NCBI GenBank assembly: GCA_002919235.1
Contig: PKEX01000003.1
Location: 1 to 64,000 of the forward strand
Direction of reading: 5' to 3'
Source of the DNA: Clostridia bacterium
Lineage (GTDB): Bacteria; Bacillota; Limnochordia; DTU080; RSA5
Length of the DNA stretch: 64,000 nucleotides
Shown piece by piece: positions 1-10,718 of the stretch (positions are counted from its first letter, which is position 1; every line of letters begins with the position of its first letter). The position numbers and the translations under genes were made by a program. The notes below the pieces were generated by a model, which saw nothing but the letters and a program-made list of their open reading frames with translations, was not told the DNA's origin and did not search any database.

Positions 1-43
1 CCCGCGACCCCCCCGCGGCGGGCGGCGGGCAGCGCCCGCCGCC

Positions 44-1000
44 TCAGTCCTGACCCACTCGCACTGCCCACTCCACGCCCAGCGTCATTCGGAGCCGGTC
101 GCCGGCCGTGCTCCACCCGCCGTACACAGCCATCTCCCGGCTGCCGCCCGGGTCCATGAGGTAGCCAATGCGCCACAAGAGCACGCCGGAAGGCTCCTGG
201 ACGCCCATCGTGGGAAACCGCAGCGCCGCCGTCCCTCTCAGCGCCACCCTCTCATTGGCAACGAAGGCCAGCCCGGCGGAGAGGCGGATGGCTCTCCCGG
301 CCCCGGGCGCCCCACCGGGCTCCACCGCCGCCGCGCCGAAGAGGATCGCCGGGTCCCGGACCAGCGACACGCCCAGTTCGACGCCGGCCACCAGGCCCGC
401 TCCGGCGCCCGGGACGACCTGCAGCGAGACGCCCAGCGCACGGCCGCCCGTCGAACGAGGCGTCTCGTACTCCAGCGCGGCGCCGGTCCACCGCAGGGGC
501 CGTCCGGTGAGGCTCTCCCGCTCCTCACCGCCTTCCACCGCCTCTCTGCGGTGTACGAGGCTGGCCCGCCAGCCGAACGCCAGCGTCAGGTCTCGGCCCA
601 GCCCCAGCCGGGCGCCCAGGTGCAGCCCGGCCTCGGCCGTGGCTTGCACATAGCGGGTCCAGCCGGTGCCGTGGGGGATCGCGGCCTCAAAGCCGCCGGG
701 GGACACGTCCACGCCCAGGACCAGTGTGACACCGCCCGCGCCGCGCGGCACGGTCAAGGGATCGACGGGCAGGCCGCTTTCCGCACGCTCCCGCTCCTCT
801 CCGCGCGTCGCGCCGCGTTCTTCCCCCGCCTGGCCCGGCTGTGGGCCATCGCCGTAGGCCTCGGCGGGCCCTGCGGCTTCCGCAGAAGCGGGCAAGATCC
901 CACCGGCGAGCCCGGAGGTGACCGCCAGCCCCCAGGCCAGGACGAAAACCGCGGCCGCCCGGCGCCTCAAGAATCCCTCGCGGCCCGTCACACGCCCCAC
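44..1000 (-). CDS. exported hypothetical protein, possible beta-barrel/outer-membrane-like
   Basis: 318-aa ORF with N-terminal signal-like hydrophobic segment (RRRAAAVFVLAWGLAVTSGLAGG) and alternating amphipathic Gly/aromatic segments. Confidence 0.55.
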   Translation of the reverse strand: MGRVTGREGFLRRRAAAVFVLAWGLAVTSGLAGGILPASAEAAGPAEAYGDGPQPGQAGEERGATRGEERERAESGLPVDPLTVPRGAGGVTLVLGVDVSPGGFEAAIPHGTGWTRYVQATAEAGLHLGARLGLGRDLTLAFGWRASLVHRREAVEGGEERESLTGRPLRWTGAALEYETPRSTGGRALGVSLQVVPGAGAGLVAGVELGVSLVRDPAILFGAAAVEPGGAPGAGRAIRLSAGLAFVANERVALRGTAALRFPTMGVQEPSGVLLWRIGYLMDPGGSREMAVYGGWSTAGDRLRMTLGVEWAVRVGQD

Positions 1001-1791
1001 CTCCCCACCGCCTGGAGGAAGCGAAGCCTTTCGCCTTCTCTCGCCAGCGCAGCTACCTGCCGCTCCTGGACTCGGCGCAGCAGCGGCTCGAGAGGAACCG
1101 GCACCAGCACGTAGCCGAGAAAGCCCCAGTGGCTTTCCAGTTCCTCCGGGCGCACCAGCCGCCGGCCGTAGGAGGGGTCCGCGACCAGGAGCTCAACCGC
1201 TCCACCCCGTTTCCCGGGGACCGGGCCGATCGCTAGGAGGAAATGGTGCTGGGGGCGGGTCACGTGGAGGATCAGCGGGGGACCGCCTCGCTGGAAATAG
1301 GCCAGCAGCGCTTCTGCATCCACACGATAGCCGGCCGCCGCAATCCCCTTGGCCGCTAAGGCCCGCTTGAGATCCAGCAGCGACGCGCCGGCCCCGGCTC
1401 CGCCCGCAGGCGCGCCCTCGCTGCCCGCGCCCGTGATGAGCTCGATCATCTCGGCCTCAGAGGTCTCCTGGCCTACATAGTAGGTGAGATAAGTGGCGAG
1501 AACGGCCGGGCCGCAGGCATGCCAGCTGGACTGCCCGACGACCCCTTCGTAGCGCAGTGCGCGGTAAGACTTAAGACGCGCCGCGACCCGTCCGGACCCG
1601 GAGAGCGCGCCAGAGACGGCCGGCGGTCTCGGGGAAGCCGGTACCGCAAAGCCCGGAGAACGGGGCGAAGCCGAGGCCGCCCACGGACTCAAGGAGCTGG
1701 AAATCCGGCCGATCCGAGAAACGCGGGGAATTTCCGCAGGGACCAGAGCGCCTAGGAGGACGAAGAGTCCCGCTAAAGCCAACGCGCGCAC
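988..1791 (-). CDS. C39-like peptidase domain protein, exported
   Basis: Signal peptide, then QSSWHACGPAVLATYLTYY (Cys-containing C39-type motif) and HFLLAIGPV / VADPSYGRR segments. Confidence 0.7.
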   Translation of the reverse strand: MRALALAGLFVLLGALVPAEIPRVSRIGRISSSLSPWAASASPRSPGFAVPASPRPPAVSGALSGSGRVAARLKSYRALRYEGVVGQSSWHACGPAVLATYLTYYVGQETSEAEMIELITGAGSEGAPAGGAGAGASLLDLKRALAAKGIAAAGYRVDAEALLAYFQRGGPPLILHVTRPQHHFLLAIGPVPGKRGGAVELLVADPSYGRRLVRPEELESHWGFLGYVLVPVPLEPLLRRVQERQVAALAREGERLRFLQAVGRWGV

Positions 1792-1959
1792 GTCGATGAG
1801 GCCCTCCTGTCTCCCTCACGGGAGATGGGCCGCCTGGGGCACGGACATCACCATCATACTCGCCGGGGCACGGCTCTGGCAAGCCGGTGGAATGCGGCTC
1901 CAGCGGGACCATTGGACTATAAAAATAGGTCTTCATTCTCAGCATCGAGGGCAGGATAT

Positions 1960-2163
1960 CTGCAAAGGAATCATAAACTAAAACCTCGACTGCAAAGGAA
2001 GCTGGATGGCGGCGAGACCCCCGGACTCCCCACACCCCGTCGCCTGACAGCTCCTGTTGCACCTGCCGCAGATGCGGGCTGCGGCATCCCCCCGAAATGC
2101 GCAGGCCCGTGCGGCAGGACCCTCGAGAAGGACCGGTCGATGGCCGGTCCTTCGTCTTTTTTC
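1960..2163 (+). ncRNA. candidate structured RNA/leader of unknown class ending in an intrinsic terminator
   Basis: Nested complementary arms AGCTG..CAGCT and CTGCCGCA..TGCGGCAG, followed by AAGGACCGG..CCGGTCCTT and a T tract; no good ORF. Confidence 0.4.
2128..2163 (+). terminator. Rho-independent terminator
   Basis: AAGGACCGGtcgatggCCGGTCCTTcgtctttttt. Confidence 0.75.
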
Positions 2164-2284
2164 CCGTTTCAACCCCTTCAGCCCGCGAAAGGGATTCCCG
2201 AAGGTGCGTGGAAATTATTGGCAACAGCCATGCCTTCCGTGAGGGAGGGCGCGGCCGTGCCGCGCCAAGCTCATCGAGGAGGCG

Positions 2285-3286
2285 ATGGATTTGTCCCTGC
2301 CGCACGCCGTGGAGGTGGAGTCCAGGGCTCGGCCGGGCGAAGGGAAGAGCCGCGGCGTCCCCGGTCAGCCCGGGCCTGCTGCGCTGCACAGGCCGCTGGC
2401 CCGGTGGATTGCGGAATTCTTGGAAGACCTCGCGCGCCGCGAGGCGCGCAGCGAAAACACCCTCCGGCATTACGCCCACGATCTCGATCTCTTCACCCGC
2501 TATCTCAAAATGTACGTCCCGGGCGTCGAAACGCCCGAAGACATAGATTCACGGGTTGTGACAGGCTTCTTCCGCTACCTGCGCCTGGTGCGCGGCAACA
2601 GCGCGGCCAGCAGCCGCCGGCGCCTGGCGTCGCTCCGGCGGTTTTTCGCCTACTTGGAGCGCCAGGGCGCGATCCCGCGGGACCCCTCGTCCGCCGTGCC
2701 CGCCCAGCGGGTCCGCTCCCGGCCCAGCGTCACCTTGACCCGGGACGAGGCGCTGCGCCTCTTGGAAGCCGCCAAGATGAGCCGCTTCCCCGCCCGGGAT
2801 TACGCGATGTTCCGCCTCTTTCTCACCTGCGGCTGCACCCTGTCGGAACTGCTCTCTCTCAAACTGGACGACTTTGACCCGGCGGCCGGGACCATCACCT
2901 TCACCGGCCGCAGGGGAAGACGCCGCACACTGGGCCTTTCCCCCGCTTGCCGCCAGGCCCTCGCGGAGTACCTCGCGCAGCGCCCCAAGGCGCCGGCGTC
3001 CCGGAGCTTCTTCCTCAATCGCCGGGGAGAGCCGGTGACGAAAGGAGCAGTCTACCACGCCTTCCGCCTCGCCGTCCGGCGGGCGGGGATCGAAAGGCCG
3101 GGGCTTACGGTGCACTCGCTGCGGCGCACCTGCCTCACGCTGCTCTGGGAGGCGGGCGTCTCCTTGCGCGCCCTGCAGCAGGTGGCAGGCCATGCGTCGC
3201 TCTCCAGCACCCGGACGTACGCGCGGTCCAAAGCGCGGGGCGCGAACCCCCACGCGTGGAAATGGAACCACCCGTTGGACGGCTGA
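2285..3286 (+). CDS. tyrosine recombinase/integrase family protein (Arg I missing)
   Basis: N-terminal core-binding domain, HSLRRT, GHASLSSTRTYAR; the usual G-L-R-x-S-E motif reads GCTLSE. Confidence 0.85.
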   Translation: MDLSLPHAVEVESRARPGEGKSRGVPGQPGPAALHRPLARWIAEFLEDLARREARSENTLRHYAHDLDLFTRYLKMYVPGVETPEDIDSRVVTGFFRYLRLVRGNSAASSRRRLASLRRFFAYLERQGAIPRDPSSAVPAQRVRSRPSVTLTRDEALRLLEAAKMSRFPARDYAMFRLFLTCGCTLSELLSLKLDDFDPAAGTITFTGRRGRRRTLGLSPACRQALAEYLAQRPKAPASRSFFLNRRGEPVTKGAVYHAFRLAVRRAGIERPGLTVHSLRRTCLTLLWEAGVSLRALQQVAGHASLSSTRTYARSKARGANPHAWKWNHPLDG

Positions 3287-3293
3287 AAGCGTG

Positions 3294-4727
3294 TCAGGGA
3301 TTCAGCGGCACCCGGAGCAGGATCTCGGTGCCGTGTCCCGGCTCGCTGTGGATGGAGAGGTGGCCGCCCACCGACGCCGCTCTCCGGTACATGTTGTCGA
3401 GGCCGAGATGCTCGCCGGCGGCCCCCTTCGGCCTCTGCTCGGGATCGAAGCCGATGCCGTCGTCGACGATGGAGAGGTTGATGCCCCGCTCGTCCCGGAC
3501 CAGCGCGATGCGGACCTCCGAGGCCCGGGCGTGCCGCACCGCGTTGCTCACCGCTTCCCGCACGATGAGCAGGATGTCCATGATGGCCTCGGCCGAGATG
3601 AGCCCGGCCTCCACCGGGTCGGCCTTGATGCGCACTGGGATGCGGGCTTCTCTCTGGAGGTCCCGCACCAGGAGGCGGAGCTGCTCGTCGAGGGAGGCCT
3701 CCTCGTTGGGGGCTTTGAGCCGGACGATGTACCTCCTCATGTCCTGGATGGCGCCGTCTACCGAGCGCATGATGGAGCGGATCTCGTCTTCGGCCCCGGG
3801 CGCGCCTTGTTTCAGGCTGAGGATCAGCCCTTCGAGGTTCAGGCCCACCGCGTACAGGGTCTGGATGATCCCGTCGTGAAGGTCCCGGGCGATGCGGAGC
3901 CGCTCGTCCATCACCGCCTGCAGGCGGTTGGCCGCGTCGATGCGCCGCTGGAACTCGTCGTCGAACACGTCCAGGCTGTCCAGGATGAAAAACGCCACCA
4001 CGGCGCCGCTCGCGCCGGTGAGGAGGCGCACCGGCAGGCCCGTCCATTCAAAGACCATCCGGTCCGTCAGGAAGTAGCTCGAGAAGAAGCTGCCCTCGGG
4101 CACGATGAGGCCGGCGGCGATGCCGTGAAGCAGGAGGGAAAAGCCCACCCACATCAGCGGCGGGATCGATGCCTGAAGCTCCAGCCGCTCCAGCTCCTCC
4201 CGCTGCAGCGAGAGCGCCCAGGCGCCGGCCACCGAGCCGGTGAACGCGAAGCCGATGCGGTAGAGCACTTCAAAGTGCCGGGTGAGCCGCAGGTCCAGCT
4301 CCCACTGGAGACCGGTGCGGACGAGGCCGATGACGAGCGCTGCCAACCAGACGCCGTAAAGCGCCGGCACCACCCGGGGGAGCCAGACCCACTCGGGCTT
4401 GGTCTCTCCCAAGAGCTTCGCGGCGAACATCAGCAGGCAGGCGTACGAGAGGGCCAGCAGGGCGGCGTCCAGCACCCAGAGGATGGACATCATCTGCTCG
4501 GAAAAGACTGCGGTCTGGATGGGCAGGAAGACCAGGCCCCAGTCGCCCAAGGCGTTGAGGATGCCGAAGGCGCCGAGCCAGGGCAGGGCTTTCGCCAGCG
4601 TCAGCTCGCTCCAGCGCTTCGACTTGATCAACACGCCGAAGCCCATCAGAAAATAGATGAGGCCGTGGGCGAAGTTGAGGACGATGCGGTTGGCTTCCAG
4701 TTCAAAAAAGGATCGCAGCACGGACAC
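3294..4727 (-). CDS. membrane sensor histidine kinase (HisKA_3/NarX-LiaS type)
   Basis: Multiple TM segments, RIARDLHDGIIQTLYAVGLNLEG, HATPase motif REAVSNAVRHA and DDGIGFD. Confidence 0.9.
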   Translation of the reverse strand: MSVLRSFFELEANRIVLNFAHGLIYFLMGFGVLIKSKRWSELTLAKALPWLGAFGILNALGDWGLVFLPIQTAVFSEQMMSILWVLDAALLALSYACLLMFAAKLLGETKPEWVWLPRVVPALYGVWLAALVIGLVRTGLQWELDLRLTRHFEVLYRIGFAFTGSVAGAWALSLQREELERLELQASIPPLMWVGFSLLLHGIAAGLIVPEGSFFSSYFLTDRMVFEWTGLPVRLLTGASGAVVAFFILDSLDVFDDEFQRRIDAANRLQAVMDERLRIARDLHDGIIQTLYAVGLNLEGLILSLKQGAPGAEDEIRSIMRSVDGAIQDMRRYIVRLKAPNEEASLDEQLRLLVRDLQREARIPVRIKADPVEAGLISAEAIMDILLIVREAVSNAVRHARASEVRIALVRDERGINLSIVDDGIGFDPEQRPKGAAGEHLGLDNMYRRAASVGGHLSIHSEPGHGTEILLRVPLNP

Positions 4728-4782
4728 GCGGGCTTACCCCCGGCCCGGAGCTCGGCGCCTCAAGGACCGCCGCCGGCAGGCG

Positions 4783-5472
4783 TCACTTGAAGCTGTCGCC
4801 GCCCCGTTTCTCGTTGTCCGGGCCGCCCGCCAGCCCGTGGCGCACGGCGAAGGCCGCCGCCTCGGCGCGGTTGGAAAGGCCCAGCTTAGCCAAGATGTTG
4901 CTCACGTAGTTGCGCACCGTCTTCTCGCTCAAGTAGACGATGGCGGCGATCTCCTTGTTGGTCTTTCCTTCCGCGATGAGGCTCAAGAGCCGGCGCTCCT
5001 GATCCGTCAAGGGCTCGGGCAGGTCGTTCAAGGGGTCCCGCATCCGCATCCGCTCCAGCACCCGCTGGGTGGTGCTGGGGTCGAGGAGCGAGCCGCCGGC
5101 GTGCACCGTCCGGATGGCTTTGATCAGGTCCTCCGAGCCCACCTGTTTGAGGACGTAGCCGGAGGCGCCCGCCATCACCGAGGCGAAGATGGCCTCGTCG
5201 TCGGTGTAGGAGGTGAGCATGATCACCTTCACGTCCGGGTGCTTCGCCCGGATCTGGCGGCACGCGTCGACACCGCTGCCGCCGGGCATGCGCACGTCCA
5301 TCACGACCACGTCCGGGGCTCGCCCTTCCCCGGCCAGCTGGTCGATGGTGCGGATGGCCTCTTCGGCGGAGCCTGCTTCGGCCACCACCTCGAGGTCCTC
5401 CACCCGGGCGAGAAGCGATTTCAGGCCGATGCGCACCACTTCATGATCGTCGACGATCATCACTCGAATCAT
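4783..5472 (-). CDS. NarL/FixJ-family response regulator
   Basis: MIRVMIVDDHEVVRIGLKSLL receiver, VVMDVRMPG, LuxR HTH GKTNKEIAAIVYLSEKTVRNYVSNIL; start taken at MIRV within the longer ORF. Confidence 0.92.
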   Translation of the reverse strand: MIRVMIVDDHEVVRIGLKSLLARVEDLEVVAEAGSAEEAIRTIDQLAGEGRAPDVVVMDVRMPGGSGVDACRQIRAKHPDVKVIMLTSYTDDEAIFASVMAGASGYVLKQVGSEDLIKAIRTVHAGGSLLDPSTTQRVLERMRMRDPLNDLPEPLTDQERRLLSLIAEGKTNKEIAAIVYLSEKTVRNYVSNILAKLGLSNRAEAAAFAVRHGLAGGPDNEKRGGDSFK

Positions 5473-5745
5473 GCTGGCTCCAACTCCCGTGCGCCGACCG
5501 GGATCGTCGACGCCTGCTGGACTCCATCGCAAACAACAACAATACCTTTTCGGCAAAGAGCCCGGCGCGCCTTCACGGCACCTCACCGGCGACCGACGAC
5601 GCCGACGGCCGGCGCTGGCGTTCTCCGCAAGACAACCCGAAGCCCCCCGCGCCCCCTCCGATAGCATACACTATTTCACACGCCCGTGAGTGCAGGTACC
5701 GTTGGTTCTCAAGCGAATCTACTCTCTGGAGAAGGGGGGAACGTC

Positions 5746-6141
5746 GTGTACGACATCCTCAGGAACCTGTACACGGTGTCGTTCATCGCGCTCCTGCTGC
5801 AGTTCATGGGGCTGTACGAGCCCTTTGCGGTCCTGTTCGGCATCACCCTGCTCTACCTGGCTCTTGCCGATCTTTTCATGCCCGCCGAGATCGACCGCCT
5901 GCGGCGGATGTACTCCTTCTCCTACCAGCGCCGGACCGACACCACCGCGGCCTTCGTCGCCACGGCCGCTTCCCTCGGCTTGCTCTTCCTCGCGCAGGGG
6001 CTGCACCTGGGCCGTTTCCTCTGGCGCTGGTCGCTGGCGCTGCAGCTGATCGGGGCTGTGGGCGCGCTGTACATCTTTCTGCAGCAGTACCTCCCCGCCC
6101 CTCGCGGCGGGGGCCCGCGCCGGCTGCGGTTTTTCCGTTGA
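5746..6141 (+). CDS. small multi-pass membrane protein
   Basis: Hydrophobic segments; likely GTG start VYDILRNLYTVSF after GGAGAAGGGGG; part of ORF 5686..6141. Confidence 0.6.
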   Translation: MYDILRNLYTVSFIALLLQFMGLYEPFAVLFGITLLYLALADLFMPAEIDRLRRMYSFSYQRRTDTTAAFVATAASLGLLFLAQGLHLGRFLWRWSLALQLIGAVGALYIFLQQYLPAPRGGGPRRLRFFR

Positions 6142-6248
6142 CACCTGCTCTGCGGGGGGCCGCCGGGGTCCCGTCCCGCGGGTTCGGTGGGCCGGTGACT
6201 CGGACGAGCCACCGGCCGATAGCCTCATTAGCGATATACTAGGACAGA

Positions 6249-6953
6249 GTGGAAAGTTCCTACTCGCAGGAAGGGGTGCGGTTCGTGAACCGTAAAGCCG
6301 TCAAGCTCGGCGTGGGCGTCGCCGCCGTCCTCGCGCTGGTACTCGCGGGCGCACAGCTCTTTTGGGTCAACCAGTCGGCGCCGCAGGCGAGCCCGTCGGC
6401 GGACGACGACTACTTCAAAGGCCTGGTGACTGCCGGCACCACCATCGGGCCGGCGGACGCGCCGGTCCTGGTGGAGGAGTATATGGACTTCCAGTGCCCG
6501 GCGTGCCAGATCGCGGCCGAGCAGATCGTCAAGCCGCTGATCCAGGAGTACGTGGCCCAGGGGAAAGTGCGCTTTGCGTACCGCTTCTTCCCCTTCCTGG
6601 GACCTGAGTCGGTCGCGGCGGCCAAGGCGGCCTACTGCGCGGCGACGCAAAACGCCTTCTGGCCGTACCAGCAGGTGCTCTTCGCCCAGCGGGGCACCGG
6701 CAACCGGGGCGCCTACTCCGACGCGAACCTGCTGAAGTACGCGGAGCAGATCGGGCTGGATGTCCAGCAGTTCCAGGCCTGCTACGAGAGCGAGGACGCG
6801 GCCGTCTACGCCGAGGGCTCGTTCCAGAGGGCGCGGCAGCTGGGCATTCCCGGCACGCCCACCTTCTTCGTGAACGGGCGGGCCGTCAACGTGGGAAGCT
6901 ACGCGGCCCTGGTCCGGGAGGTTGAGGCGGCGCTGCGCCAGTCGGGACAGTGA
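6249..6953 (+). CDS. DsbA-family thiol-disulfide oxidoreductase
   Basis: N-terminal TM anchor, DFQCPACQIA CxxC active site, GIPGTPTFFVNGR. Confidence 0.88.
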   Translation: MESSYSQEGVRFVNRKAVKLGVGVAAVLALVLAGAQLFWVNQSAPQASPSADDDYFKGLVTAGTTIGPADAPVLVEEYMDFQCPACQIAAEQIVKPLIQEYVAQGKVRFAYRFFPFLGPESVAAAKAAYCAATQNAFWPYQQVLFAQRGTGNRGAYSDANLLKYAEQIGLDVQQFQACYESEDAAVYAEGSFQRARQLGIPGTPTFFVNGRAVNVGSYAALVREVEAALRQSGQ

Positions 6954-7417
6954 GCGCACGGCCTCCCTCGCGGCGGCGCTGGGTTCCCTGGGCGCTGGGC
7001 CTGGCCGCGGCAGGCCTTGCCGTCTCCGTCTACCTTTGGATGGGCAAGCGGGGCGACGCCCCGCTGGTCTGCGGCTTTCTAGGCGGCTGCATCAGCGTCA
7101 ACGCGAGCCCGTATTCGGAGGTCTTCGGCATCCCCGTGGCGGCCTTGGGCGCCGTCATGTACCTTTTCCTGGCGGCCAGCGCCGCGGTGCTCCTCGTCGC
7201 CCGGCCCAACGAGGCGCTGGCCGAAGCGCTCACGCTGGCGGGGTTCATCATCGCGCTGGCCGGCGCCCTCTTCTCGCTGTACCTCACCGCCATCGAGGCC
7301 TTCGTGCTGCGGGCTTACTGCATATGGTGCCTCATCTCGTTCGCGCTGGTGTCGACCCTGGCCGTCCTCTGGACCCGGGCCCTCTCCCGGGAGACGAGAG
7401 AAGTCGAAAGGGGCTGA
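6950..7417 (+). CDS. vitamin K epoxide reductase (VKOR) family protein
   Basis: 4 TM, GGCISVNASPYSEVFGIPVAALGAVMY and CIWC motif; overlaps the DsbA stop by 4 bp. Confidence 0.88.
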   Translation: MSARPPSRRRWVPWALGLAAAGLAVSVYLWMGKRGDAPLVCGFLGGCISVNASPYSEVFGIPVAALGAVMYLFLAASAAVLLVARPNEALAEALTLAGFIIALAGALFSLYLTAIEAFVLRAYCIWCLISFALVSTLAVLWTRALSRETREVERG

Positions 7418-7452
7418 CGTCCCGCCCCGCCGGGACCAGCCCCTTCGCGTTC

Positions 7453-9324
<1,872 letters not shown>

Positions 9325-9439
9325 GATCTCCTCCTGGTTCCTGCAGCCGGGGAGGCCCGCGCGGGCGGCACCCACGGTGAGAAGGCGCGCGCCCTGCTCA
9401 CCGCGCATCGAGGATCGGGAAAGCCGCCTTGAGCGGCTT

Positions 9440-9611
9440 AACGTATGGAAGGAACGCAGCGCCACGCGGAGCCTCTTTTGTCCCCGGGATCGCTCCCGGG
9501 ATTTGTAAGGCCCCTCACGACCGTGGCCAGCCGAGTGGCACCCGCCGAAACCTTCGATAAACCACTGCCTCGTCAACTTGCCTGCTCTGCCTCAGGCAAG
9601 TTCCGGCGCTT
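9440..9611 (-). ncRNA. glmS ribozyme/riboswitch
   Basis: Reverse strand AGCGCCGGAACUUGCC...GUUGACGAGGCAGUGGUUUAUCGAAGGUUUCGGCGGGUGCCACUCGG matches the catalytic core; immediately upstream of glmS. Confidence 0.93.
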
Positions 9612-9914
9612 GAATCCTCGAGCCGCCGCCCGGGCCCTGCCGGGCCGGGCGCCGGTTAAGCTGCGCCCGTCTCCTGCCGTATTCCAGCTCCTCGCCGCGC
9701 CTTTCGCCGCCGGCCGGTCACCCCTTCGCTGCGTGATCGATTTTTTCGGGAGTACAGTATATCGCATGGCAGCTCAGGTGTGAAAGAGGGTAGATCACGG
9801 CAAGGGCCGCCGCCCCGGCGGGGAAAGAGCGCCCGCGACGGCAGGACCGGAAGGCCGCGGGGTGAAAGTGGATGCCCGGTGCCAGATACTGCCGTCCTCA
9901 GGAGGTAGGTTCCC

Positions 9915-10643
9915 ATGAAGGCAGCGATCTTCGGCGACATCCACGGCAACGCCGCCGCGCTCCGGGCGGTTTTCGACGACATGGATCGGATCGGCGTCGA
10001 TTACGCGGTGTGCACCGGCGACATCGCCTTCCGCGGCCCGGCGCCCCTGGAGTCGCTCTCGCTTCTCCTGGAACGAGGCTGCGACGGGTTCGTGGTGGGC
10101 AACACCGACCAGTGGCTCTACCAGGGCTTTCCCGAAGGCTTTTCCCCGCCTCCCGAGCGGTTGGAGCAGCTCCGCACCTTCCGGGAGTGGGCCTTGGAGC
10201 GGCTCGGCGCTTCGGATCTGGCCACCTTGCGCTCCTTCGCCTTTTCGCACCGTTTTTCCCTAGGCCCCCACACGGTGCTGGTGGTCCACTCGTCCCCCAA
10301 GTCGACGGAAGACTGGTACGACGCCGCCTCCTCCGACCAGGAGCTGCTCCCCCTGTTCGAGGGGGCCGGTGCCTGCGACATCCTGGTCTACGGCCACATA
10401 CACACGCCGTTCGTCCGGCGGATCCACCGCCGCTGGCTCATGAACACGGGGAGCGTGGGAAACCCCGTCGACGGGGACTACCGGGCCAGCTACCTGCTGT
10501 TGGAGGCGGACCGGAACGGGCTCCACGTGCAAATCCGCCGGGTGGCGTACGACGTGGACGAAACCGCCCGCCTCGCGGCGGAGCGGGGCTTCCCCCTGGC
10601 AGAAGCGTACGCCCAAGCGCTGCGCACCGGCCACGGGCTCTAG
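9915..10643 (+). CDS. YfcE-like metallophosphoesterase
   Basis: MKAAIFGDIHGNAAALRAV, CTGDIAFRGP, VVHSSP, YGHIHTPFVR, NTGSVGNP. Confidence 0.9.
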   Translation: MKAAIFGDIHGNAAALRAVFDDMDRIGVDYAVCTGDIAFRGPAPLESLSLLLERGCDGFVVGNTDQWLYQGFPEGFSPPPERLEQLRTFREWALERLGASDLATLRSFAFSHRFSLGPHTVLVVHSSPKSTEDWYDAASSDQELLPLFEGAGACDILVYGHIHTPFVRRIHRRWLMNTGSVGNPVDGDYRASYLLLEADRNGLHVQIRRVAYDVDETARLAAERGFPLAEAYAQALRTGHGL

Positions 10644-10662
10644 ACGCTCCCACCGCCGCGCG

Positions 10663-10694
10663 AAAGCCCCGCGCCCGTCAGGGCGCGGGGCTTT
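10663..10694. terminator. bidirectional intrinsic terminator between convergent genes
   Basis: AAAGCCCCGCGCCCgtcaGGGCGCGGGGCTTT, 14-bp perfect stem. Confidence 0.8.
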
Positions 10695-10718
10695 GTGCGC
10701 CGTTCCCTTCGGCAGGGG

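Noticed and set aside
168-653. Many long ORFs opposite or out of frame to clear genes (e.g. 16943..19231, 27151..29748, 32061..33923)
   Set aside because: Shadow ORFs produced by high GC; repetitive Arg/Pro/Gly/His composition and overlap with recognisable genes on the other frame.
1960-2163. Assignment of the leader RNA to c-di-GMP, c-di-AMP or cobalamin riboswitch classes
   Set aside because: Only short fragments resemble those consensus sequences; conserved core blocks are absent.
1571-2479. 302-aa minus ORF covering the region upstream of the C39 gene
   Set aside because: Spans the terminator and structured region and overlaps two better genes; no domain signal.
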